Source: Albula goreensis (taxonomy: Eukaryota; Chordata; Actinopteri; Albuliformes; Albulidae). Taken from it: a DNA stretch of 64,000 nucleotides. Shown in pieces: positions 40,733-52,100 of this stretch (positions are counted from its first letter, which is position 1; each line of letters starts with the position of its first letter). The DNA lies in the NCBI GenBank assembly GCA_022829145.1, contig CM040753.1, positions 10,361,884-10,425,883 of the forward strand, written 5' to 3'. Under the pieces are notes generated by a model, which worked only from the letters and a program-made list of their open reading frames with translations, had not been told where the DNA came from and did not search any database. The position numbers were made by a program, and so were the translations under genes.

Positions 40733-41354
40733 GCTGTTACTCAGCATTGAATTGCAATTTAAAACTGTTGATTACAAATTTCACGTGTTTTAACAGGTTT
40801 TGTAATCTAAGGTAACAAAAACTGTATATATACACCTTTACCACTGCTTCTTCCACACTACTACGGTCTGGGGGAAGAGAATTTTATCTGTCTTTAGCGG
40901 TCTAATTATATGATTGTCACAGCTGGTTGTGTCACATGCCTGTGGCAGTCATTCCATCAGATCTGATTGAGGGTGGTTTTACATGTTGAACGGGTGAATA
41001 GTAAACAAAGAAGAGATTTGACATTAAAGGTAAATTTTGCACTCAGACTAGGCACAGTGTTTTCCACACAGAGCAGAGAGTGCTCAATTCCAGGTGTGAC
41101 AGTGTGCTTAATGTCCATTCGTCTGTAGGTGAAATGGTAAAAGTGGTCAGCTGAATGGCAACTGGAGCAAGCTTAAAGCTTGTATGAATCCCAGTCGTTT
41201 ACAATACTAAAAGTTTGATCCTGGTGGAGCCCAGTATACTGCATGCTATTCCATATCAAAAATGGTATCACAAAAATCACACTCACTCTCTTAACATGTC
41301 TAATTTCAGGTGCATTCATTTGTATTCCTCCCGTAAGTGCAATAATTTAAATCT

Positions 41355-41368
41355 CCATCAGAGGGCAC
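41355..41368 (+). promoter_or_regulatory. CTCF-like motif, forward orientation
   Basis: CCATCAGAGGGCAC matches CCASYAGRKGGCRS at 13 of 14 positions. It is about 1.8 kb upstream of the TECR-like gene's first coding exon. Confidence 0.4.
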
Positions 41369-41561
41369 TCAATCCACACTAAGGTCTCTAACCGCAAGCA
41401 AGCCACAGACAATTGCATTGCATGCCAAAACCCTCCTACCAAACGGTAGCTCGTCAATTTCCCACTGCCCTCCGTAATCTCGTCAAATCTCACGAGTCTC
41501 TGAAGGGTCAAGGTGATGGGTAAAAGAACTGTTTACGACACTTCGGACCTTGCCCCTCAGC

Positions 41562-41587
41562 AAAAAAAAAAAAAAAAAAGAAAAAAA
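41562..41587 (+). repeat. Poly-A run
   Basis: An A homopolymer broken by one G. It could be an old retroposon tail, but no body upstream can be identified. Confidence 0.9.
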
Positions 41588-42599
41588 TTGTGAATCTCAA
41601 CCATGGGTACGTATTGTGTCCATACACGAGCACCAGTGTACGCGGAAACTATTTAATAATGTAAACATATATCAAAATCGACAGGTGTAATTTGAAATCA
41701 GATTTGCTCGATTTAGTTGACAACAGCAAACAGGTTATCCATGACCATCACAGATCCCCGTAGTTTTATTTCTGCCTTGCCCTGGTCTAAAACAACCAAT
41801 ACAATCCAACAACCAGCTGGCTCTCCTGACTGTGACAGCACACACAACGGCATTATGGAGAAAGCTCAAAATCAGAGCTTAACATTCCAACCAGAAATGT
41901 GACCCTTAGTATGAAACAAGATTTAAAAAACCAGTAAAGACGACGGGAATTTAAAGATTTAGTAATAAATTAAGAAAAATGACATCTTAAACAGCACCAA
42001 GCCCCAAGGAGCAAGGAATGATTTTTCTGTCATCTCATTAGTCGGTTCGTGTTCAAAGTTCGATCTCTGCTCTGCATATCACATTTTCTCGGACAGCTTT
42101 ATGGTGGAGCATGAATGTACTTGCATTTAAAGTGTGCATACCACACTAATTTAATCCCAGTGTGAAAACCAAACTCCATCTGTGTACCACCTGTTTTAAG
42201 ACTTGAGCACACTCCTAATAAACTTTTAGAATGTCTGTTAACAAGACACTTTTTGGCATACAGCTTAATGCCAAGAGTGCACACTGTTGTCTAAGAATAG
42301 CTGGCCTACTCAGGTTTGACTTCAAGAATCCATAGGATTCAGTAGCGTGGAGAAGAAGACTTGAACTTAAAACATGGGAGAGTATCAAGCTGTTAACACC
42401 CACAAAAACTGTATACCGTATGGTAGCAATCGAGTAAACCAAGGTAGATTTAGTATGAGTAGTAATTTTGTGGGAATTTACCAGTGCCAAAGTAAGGTGT
42501 TCCTACAGTCACATGCCTTATGATTGGTGGGAACAAAGGACTGGGTGTGCTATTTTTCTAATCCAAAGAGACATGCACAGTTTAAATAATCAGTCTCCT

Positions 42600-43145
42600 C
42601 CAGATTAGCGCTTGGGTAACCGAACCCTTGACAACTGTGTATACGAGTAGTAATGGGTCAGCTACTGCTATTGCTGTCCGACTCTGTAAAGGCTTACGGC
42701 CGTAATTCTTCCTAAGCAGATGGAGTTCAGGGGAGACATCGGCCCTCCTGGGTGAACTCCCAAGAGGTGACCAAAATTGCTGGGTTCCCCCTCTAGTCCC
42801 AAGGCAGCAGTAGCCTGAACCGAACGTAAATCCGCTCCGTCCCCTCCCCTCTGTGGCAGGCCGGACGTGAGTCTCACGGCGCATTCCTGACCATAATTTG
42901 GACTGCAATTCTATTTTAACAGCAGCGGTGGCCAGAGGAGGGCTTCCCCGCGTCCCCCTGGTGGACACATGAATGAAGAGAGTCAGGTTTCTGGATTGCA
43001 TGCGCTTCTTGCTCGTCTCTAATGAAACACGGGAATTAACGCAGGGATCATCACAGCAGGGAAGCAATCGCTTCAGAGAGCGTTTCACTGCGAGGAGAAC
43101 ACAGCAGAGAGGGTGGGGAGCGTGTAAGCCAAAATCCAAAAAACA
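42600..43145 (+). promoter_or_regulatory. CpG-rich promoter and 5' UTR of the TECR-like gene
   Basis: CpG and GC content rise clearly above the AT-rich surroundings from about 42,600 and drop after exon 1, as in a housekeeping-type CpG-island promoter. No TATA box is evident near the start. The initiator ATG has A at -3. A reverse CTCF-like motif (42,951-42,964) lies inside. A 185-codon antisense frame at 42,582-43,139 follows from the high GC and resembles nothing I know. Confidence 0.6.
42951..42964 (-). promoter_or_regulatory. CTCF-like motif, reverse orientation
   Basis: The minus strand reads CCACCAGGGGGACG, 13 of 14 matches to the CTCF core. It sits in the CpG-rich promoter about 180 bases upstream of the start codon. 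Confidence 0.45.
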
Positions 43146-43169
43146 ATGAGCAGAGTCACCTTCTTCGAG
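43146..43169 (+). CDS. TECR-like exon 1 (8 codons)
   Basis: Encodes MSRVTFFE, then GTAAGC in phase 0. It matches the position and role of the very short human exon 1 (MKHYE). It was chosen because exon 2 begins with VEIL in phase 0 and needs an upstream start, and because it sits in the CpG-rich promoter. Confidence 0.75.
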
Positions 43170-46100
43170 GTAAGCCCTGAGCTTTGAGGTGAGGGGCAGC
43201 CAGGTCCCGATCTTGTCATTTGTAATGCACCTATGAGGGTTTAGTCTTTCAAGAAAGTTCTCTTTGCAAAGCGCCTCTGCGTGTGCTGCTGAAATGTCAT
43301 TATTGTAGTTTGGATGAATTTCTGGTAAATGTCTTCATGATGCACAATGTTTTTTTCACTTTCAAAAGATGTTTGCTTTTTTATACTGACTTGTGTCTGG
43401 TTTGACCTACATCTTGAAGGAAGGAAATTATTTGTATTTATCACTGAACAGTTTTCTACTTGCCATGTCCAAGTTAAGTAATGTTTCAGTGATATTTCAG
43501 GCAATACCTTTACATCATGAACTTGTAATAGTGCATTTTGCTGACTGTAAAGAAACTTTTAGAGTGTGTGTTTTATATATACACTTTACACACACTGATG
43601 GAGATAAATTGTACCATCCCAAAGGGACTGTGTTGAATCAGTTATATTAATTATTGGATCAATAATACACACATCAATAAGATGTAGCAAATTAAAGTGC
43701 GCAAGATGTGGTTATATATCTGGAATGTGTTACAGAAGCAGCCTAATAATGTATAGTTTTGTTCAATATTTCAGCTATTATTGTTCTTTTTACTATTTTC
43801 AACAGCTAAAACTACTGCATGTGAACAGGTATCATCAAATAAACATGGCTATAAGACTCTTCAGAAATTTTAAGGGATTTTTGCCAAATTCTGCAGGATG
43901 AAACTGAAACAGTGTCACTGATTGCTAGAATCATGAACGGTTCTCCATTTCCAATTTCATCTTTGAGTTGAGATTTTCTCTCATGTTCTATTAAGTTAAA
44001 ATGTCCCAGTTATTACTCTGGTCCTTTGAGCATTTATTCCCCTGGCTGTGGGTTTTAAATCGTTGTTGTTGATCTTTTACTATGTTCATGTGGCTGTGCT
44101 GTTTTCATAGCTGCGATCATAAACAAGTAATATGTAATTTGGTACAAGAGCAACAGGCCTGTCATCTGAATCTGATATATGATGGGCTCTGGCATTTGCA
44201 CTGCATTCTGAGCGGTACTCAAAAAGGAGGCCGTGTTCCTCATTAGCAAGCACTCCAATATCCGAGGAACCAAAATTAGGTTAGTCACTTGGATTTTAGT
44301 AAAACTAGCATGAAATTACCATAACTAATTTTTTTTTGTTGTTGTCAAAGTCCTTTCTAGGCTGTGATATAGCCATCACTTCTTGTTAACATTGCCTGGT
44401 GATAAGGCCATGCAGATCCGTCGCCTGTCTATGAGTATTTACAATGGCACACGAGAGCACCATTGATAAGGCATGCTCAGAAATCAGCGTAATGCTTTTA
44501 TTGATGGCTCCATGATTGAAAAGTGCTGATTTCTCTGGCCCTCTGTGAGTGGGTGCTACACATGTTGAGGAAAGTGTTTTAAAGCTTTCTGTGTTTGTAT
44601 GTATGTTGAACAGCTAAGTCTGTTTTGGTTTGGTCACTAATTTATGACACCTGTTTCAAACAGGTGCATGTTAACAAAAGCATCATCTCATGTGAAAATG
44701 TTACTGTTAATGGGAGAACACCTTGATATAAATATCAGTCACTATTCACATTCATATACATGTGGTAAATGATTGGGTAATGCTAGCTTGATTACACATC
44801 TACACTGTTGTTCTCTACATAGCTGTTATAATGTTATAAAGTTGAAAAAGGGTGCAAGCACAGCCAAAACAGTGCAGACCTTTGAACTCACATAGAGTAC
44901 AACAGTGAAGATGCAATCAAACTAGGATATTGGATATCAATGAAAATATAACATTAAATATGATGATTAAGCTACTTAACATCTTTGTGTTAAAAAGAAA
45001 CAGATGTTTTCTTCAGGATCAGTAGTTTGTGGTGTCTTTGCATTATGCACATCCCTGTCTCCTTTATACAGTGATTTATTCTCACTGCATATATACAGGC
45101 ACAGGTATGAGATATATGTCCTTCAAATAATAGTCAAATATTGTGCCAGGCAGTGTTTATGTTATTGTATCAGTTTTGTTCAATAATTTTGTGAATTATA
45201 GAACAGTTCCTTCCTCTCTGTTCTGGATGAAATCTGAATTTTGTCTATCTTGTGATCCTGTGAGGTCTATTTGTGCCAGGTTGTGAGTTTTAGACCAAGT
45301 GACCACACTGATGGGGAGGAATGAAGCGACAGGGACATACGGGCACTAAGGGACCAGCTCCTGTGTCCTACTTTTCTGCCAGTAATTCAATAAAGAGTAG
45401 GCTCAGACTATGACTGTACTGTCTAGTATTGTGAAAAGTATGTGTAAACAAGCATGGAATTCATGTATTTACATTTTAATTGAATGCCCAAGGGTGTTAC
45501 ATATAAATCAGGGGAGCTGATTCACATGAGGTGAAATAGAAAAAAAAATTAGCTGCTATTTGCTCTTGGTTTACAATTCCTAATTATTGGTGAGGGGGAT
45601 TTTGTTTGCTCTCTGTCCTAAATCTTTCCAGCAGATAATCAGATTGCTTTTGCTGAAAGAGTTATTCAGTCATGGCTGTACACTGACTGTATAATGATGA
45701 CATGTGGAACCCCCAGTGAGCACAGATCCTGTGTATATGTGAAGCAGTGCAATCCTCAGTGGCTTTTGAAGCTGATGTGTTGACACCATGCAGACCTGCA
45801 CAATGTTGAATGAGAGCAGACATACATTGATATCATGGCCATGAAGCATGACATTGGTTGGAATCTTCACTCATGACAGTGATCTGGATAGTCAACATTT
45901 TTTCCTAATAATAACAGATAATTTAATGATTCATAAGTAACTAAATTGTGTGAAATGATGAGTAAAAACTGCATTCATTATGAGTTAAAGTTAAGGCACA
46001 ATGTTGATTGAAAGTAGGTCAACGACCCATATATTTCATTTAAATTCTTCAGATATTAGGCTGAGTACATAACTTATTTATATGGTTTGTTCTCTGTAGT

Positions 46101-49100
46101 ATGATTTAAAACCAGTACGTGTCATCTTCAACATCCATTGTTGTCTCTCCAACTTGCCTGTAATTCTCTGCAAATTCCCAAGGTGAGAGAGCGTATCTTT
46201 GTGAACTGAATTTACACAAGGACAGCACAGCTGGGCACATATTGTTTTATTTAAAGATGTAAAGAGTTCAGGTCTGATGACAGGGTCCTTGAGCACAGCA
46301 GGCTCCACAGGGTGAGTAGTTTGTGTGAGCAGAAAATCACCCATGATGCCTCAGTGAGTCAGTGTGATGTCAGCAGTGGGGGGCTTTTATAACAGTAGGC
46401 CCAATGGAATAAACTCATTGTCTATGTGTGTGTTTTTTGCTGTGCATTCAGCAAATCTTTAGATACCCATTAGAAAGTTATTACACTGTCCAGTAAAAGA
46501 GCAATTTAAAGGTTGACAGCTCTGCTGAGCCATAAAGGTTAGAGTGCTTTCAGAGCAAATTGCAGCTTGTAGCCACTGTGCATATGCTGTAGATCAAAGC
46601 TGACAGGGTCTAATTAAGGCTAAAAGATCTGCAATGCAAATACTAACACATTTTAGTATGGATTTGACCAAATATAAACATTTTGTCCTTTGTTTCCTGT
46701 CAAGGTCAGATACAGTTGAGATTTGACCCAAAGATAATACATTTTTTCATATTTTTATTAATGTTATGCATGTCTGCAGAAGTATCACCTGTGTACATCG
46801 CAAAATCAAAGACATAATTTCCCTGTAGATTATTACTATTGAGTTGCAGACTTGCTGATGCCAGAATTCATCCATGTGCTCAACCACATATTTCATATGG
46901 TTCAACTATTCTTGCACAGCTAAAATCAAACAATATGTGTGTGTTTTAAGGCGCCATCAGAGGCCTTATACTACCTTTGATAAAGATGAAATCCATCCAA
47001 AAATCTGTTATCTTCATAAGTAGAGTGGTGAAGATGATCTAAATCTAGATGATCTGAGCCATCTTTATCTTGGGTGTGTGAGATATTATGTGTGCCATAG
47101 TAAATATGCTCCCATAAGCTTTATATGGACTGTCAGATGCATATTGGGCCTTAGTGGTTTTAACTGTAGACCATGCAGAACATGAATGGATATTTCCTAA
47201 TAAATAATACACTTTCTCTTTATTTTCATTGATTCATATAGTGTAAATATCCATTTGAGCAGTGAACAGCTCCTCACTGTCTGTCGGTCTGCTTGTCTGT
47301 CTGTTGTTTTCTGGCCCCACTCATTCTGTTTGAATCTGTACTGGTTGCTGTTCATTTCAATTACAACATTACTAATATCTTGCTTCTCTTTCAGGGATTT
47401 CACTCCTGTTAAAAAGCTAAAAAAAATGTGGTCAAAAATTCAGAGTAGAACATGAGTGAATGTGGTGTTGAGTAATTGATCTACAACTGATTTCATGGTA
47501 CACAGTGCTAGATTGGTCATTGGGAAAATGAGGAGAGCCTGTGAACTAGGGTATGAATGCAGGTATAAATACATAGTTTTTAAGGTTTATGAATGTCATA
47601 TATGCTTTATAAACAGCCTGTATATCATGGATTGGTGACATTTTAAATAAATATTGGTGTCATGTGGCTGTCCATTAGCCACTAGGGGGTCCTCTAGTGC
47701 AACATTTCCAATCCACCTGGGGCACAGTGTATGCTCAAATCCATGCATCTTCACTTAGTATGGAGCATACGTACTGGGCCGAGGAGCCTCAAAAAGAAAG
47801 TTTTGCATTGCTTTGAAATCACTTGTATCAGACAATATACAAGTAACATTAAACCTGTCTAATCCAGTGAATGCAATGAAAATCAGCCAAATGAAGTCCC
47901 TCTCAAGGAACAGAATCCTAGAAATAATTCTGCACAACCATACCACTATCTTTCAATGTAGTGAAAGTTAAATGGAAACAGCAAATTATATGCTCTTATA
48001 TATATCGGAAGTAAATGTTAATATTACTAACATTTATTAAACTATTATTTAAATGATTAAATCCTGAACTTGATGTCATATTTTTTTTTTTTTTTTTCAT
48101 TTTAAATGCATTGATCTTGCTTGCATAATGGTCACACTCTGAAGAGACAAACTTAATTCACCATCCACCCTTTACTGCATAACGGTTTAGTAAGTCACCT
48201 CATTCCAAAGCATTTCTTTCAATTTAGCTTTTAGCAGTCCATTTTTCACATGTTGACCCAAAGGCTTGAAGTCACAGTGAAGAATTACCCTGTTTCTCAT
48301 TTATCATTTTGATAAATTTAGAGTGTCGCCTTAGTTACAGCAAGCTCACATGGGCAGCTGGTCTGTTGGCCACACACATAAACAGACTTGGGCTTGATAT
48401 CACTGCAGTGCTGCCCACACTAAGAAACAAACACCTTCTAATATCCTTTCATTTCCACCAATTCATACAACTTTTCATGTGACATAAATTACCCAAAACA
48501 GGATGTGGTGCACAGGCCTATATTTAATTCTTTGGAATAAAAGTAACAATGTTGATTACATGGCCCCCCTGTGGATTTCACACACTCCTCTAACTATTGA
48601 GTTACAATCTCCAGTTTCTGAAGCTGATATATCCGTGAGGTCATGGTCCATGGCTGCCCGTACGGCCTTGGCAGCCTCCCTCCATGTCACAGCCAAGCAA
48701 AGTCATTTTTTTTCACCCTGACATCCATAGATGCACCTATGCACTCTTTGCCATACCTTGCTGAGGCTGTAGGAGCCACAGAGAGCCATGACCCTGTCGG
48801 ATAGTCTTGATCTGAAGAACTTCTTCACAGTTAGTCATTTCATCAAAAAGACGTGCAAAGATGGCATGGGAGAGCTGGGCGATGGGTCAAAGGCTAAAAT
48901 ACACAATTATGTTTTCTTTGAGGTGGAGATACTGGAACCCAAAACTAAGAGACAGCTCTGCTTTTTGGACAAGGTAAGGTGTTGCTTATCCCTCTGTTTG
49001 CCTCTACTTGCACCAGTTTAAATATAGTACAGTGCCATGCCTTCTGTAGTGCAACAATAGATAAGCACACATGTAATACAATATTTATGGGTTTTGCAAG

Positions 49101-52100
49101 CAGTATTGGTGATTTTTTTTTAATGTGATTAACATTGCCAGGATGAAAAGTTGGACTGAGAATAGGAATATTCAACCAAGGCTACTATTTTCAAGTGTCA
49201 TTTTCAAAGATGCACCATAAAAGCAATGGGTTTGGGTATTTGTATCCGTGCTAAATTAATCTTTCCTACTCTTGAAAGTGTTTGTGTATGAATATACCAC
49301 CCTCTTGTACATGTGAGCAGTTCAGAGATTGAACAATCATGTTTTTTGTTGTGGATTCCAGGTTGAACCCCATGCTACAATTGGAGATATCAAATGTCTA
49401 TTTCACAAATCCTGTGAGTGATAATTTCTCTTTTGAATAATCACACCACAGCAGTGTTTCATTAGAACAAGAACTATTGAACAGATTACCTTCGACTTGA
49501 GCCTGTCAGTATCTTTGTCAGATTGAACACAATACAATTCAAACCTGTTGAGAGGTTTTCTATGTCTGTAACATATTCCAGGTCTGTCGAAAGCTCTGTT
49601 TTCTTCAATCATTAAAGATGAAGGATAAATGACAGTATGCTCTGGTTCGTCAAAATAATCCAATGGAGTCATAAACAAGGATTTTATATTCATTACATCT
49701 CCTATATTCTAAAATATCATGTTGAACCTAGATATATTTCTCATTGGTGATCTGGAGGTTTTTAATATTCAGTTGCCATTTTTGGATTTAACTTCCGGCA
49801 TTGTCAAATGGCTCCTGTTTAAATAAGTGCCACAATGCGCAAACACTCCTAAACGGCACCATTAATGCCCACTGAGCTCAGCGCGGCCCAAGCTAATGAC
49901 AGAGGTGGCGCTGAAGTCCTCTCCATTGTGATTAATTACGGTGAAGCCTGGAGCCAATCTTCCTCTTCTTGTACTTTTCCATTGTCTTTCCCTCATTATT
50001 CCTGTCGCTTTTGTCTTGATTAGCGGTAGCGCCGAGGGTCTGTGCTGAGGCTTGTGGGTAATTGTGCTGTGCCTGGGCTGATTCGGGTTTGTTGAAACTG
50101 TTTCAGACCCCCAGTGGTACCCAGCCAGACAGTCCCTCTGGATTGACCCAAGTAAGTGTATCCATTTGCATGCAGAATTAATACAAACCCTTTCCAAGCC
50201 ATACAACTTGAGTTCATGTAAAGTTCAAATGAACACCGTTCTTGCTCTCCTAGATAATGAAATGAATCAAACCACAACATTACATACTCAAAAAAGATAT
50301 TACTTCTTATAAATCCTCATTTGAAAAAAAAAATAAACTAAGCAGTTTTAGATGTAACTGTAAACATTGTTTAATATGTAACAATGTGGCACGTTACACA
50401 ATGTGGTAAAGAAAATACAGTTTTGTCTTTGTGTATGTAACATCATTTGAATCCAATTATGTAGGCTAATAAGGCCCTCATGCTAAATACGCTCATGCTA
50501 AATTTAGTTTTCAATTATTCTGCCATGTTATCCACGATCCAAGATGTAGGAGGTCACCTTCATCTTCTGGAAAAAAAAGAGTTCAAACTCCATTAATATC
50601 ATTCAGCAGTGAACTTTGAGTCCTCAGGGGAGCTCTTTAAAGTTCCACTTTTTATCAATTATAGATGAGTAGTTTGAAGTCTCCTCAGTTTCACTGCAGA
50701 CTTTGAGCTGAAAGTTAGGAGAGAGAGACAGAGGCAGAGAGATAGAGAGGATGTCTTTAAAATCCCCAGCACGGCCTACGTCTCACTGTCTTGTATCAGT
50801 CTCATCATCAGCCGGAAGGGTACCAGTATGATCTTAATTTTAGAGCTGTTTAAGTACAGGCGGATAAGAGAATACCCAGACTGTGTTGCACAGAATAATG
50901 TGGGCAGAAAGACAAGAGTATCAGAATTATCTGGTTTATTCCAGTTGTTCATGTCTATAGTCGCTTTGTCAAGGTCAACAAGTGCAAGCAGGATAAACAT
51001 TAAGCAAGGTATTTGCTGCAGCTTTAACCATGGTTATAGTGTTTGTGCCCCTGGCAGATAAAATGCAGGGTTAACTTCATCCTTATCTTTGACCATAGGT
51101 ACAACATTCATAAGTAATTAATTTGTGATCATGGATTTTGTGATTACGGTCAGTTCATGATGAATTTGTCCATTTTTTTGTCACAATTCCGTTTTGTTTG
51201 TTAATTCTGTCTGAATCTTTAAAATGTCCTCAGCCATGTGTAGTCTGATGAAAGTCCAAGAACGATTCAGTTTAGTCAATTATTTGGCTTTCAGAGGGAA
51301 AACCACTTAAAGATGATGAAATATTACAAAACCTACCTGTTGGGACCACTGCAACAATGTACTTCAAAGACCTTGGTCCACAGTTAGGGTGGACAATGGT
51401 AAGCCATATCGCATGACTAATACCATATATGTGATAAGATATGCTCAGAGTGATGCATTTCTCTTCATTCACCAAGGTTTATTACTATAAGGAGCAGTAT
51501 TCATTTCATTAATTGCTAAACTGGTTCTGTGAGATTAAAAAAACAAAAGGGTGTCTTGTGGTTTGTGAATAATGAATGTAACACTTTGCTGTCATCTTGC
51601 ATTTGGATCACAGGTATTTTTGGCAGAGTACATGGGCCCTCTGTTTATTTACCTGCTCTTCTACTTTCGTGTCCCATACATCTACCGAAACAAGTATGCC
51701 TTCACCTCCAGCCCTTACCCAGTAGTCACGTAAGTTACGCACCGTATGAGATGTTCCTCCCAAAAGCAGAAGTCTCATCTTTCCTAATGGACCAATGCTC
51801 CTTTCTTTCCCTCTTTTACAGGTTAGCCTGTGTGTGCCACTCATTCCACTACAGCAAGAGGCTAATTGAAACGATATTTGTACATCGATTTTCCAGTGGT
51901 ACCATGCCACTTCGGACTATCGTGAGGGTAAGTGCAGATGAATTTATCAAATTTATCAAAAACATGATAAAAATTTTAAAGCTAATGTCTAACTCTTGAA
52001 CCTGTTCCTGACTGCTTTGCATGATTGGTAAATATTCTACATTTTATAAGAATCACCTACATGTGGGGACCTCCTCTGTAATTCTTATTTTAAACATGGG

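Noticed and set aside
41125..41200. Possible tRNA-like or SINE A/B-box arrangement (TGTATGAATCCCAG)
   Set aside because: The B-box match is poor and no head or tail motif of the window's SINE family is present.
42582..43139. 185-codon open frame on the minus strand
   Set aside because: It lies antisense in the CpG-rich promoter of the TECR-like gene, where GC-rich sequence lacks stops. No family resemblance and no splice context.
51529..51999. 156-codon open frame on the plus strand over TECR-like exons 6-7
   Set aside because: It is in a different frame from the true exon 6 and only enters the correct frame near exon 7. The spliced exons explain the region.
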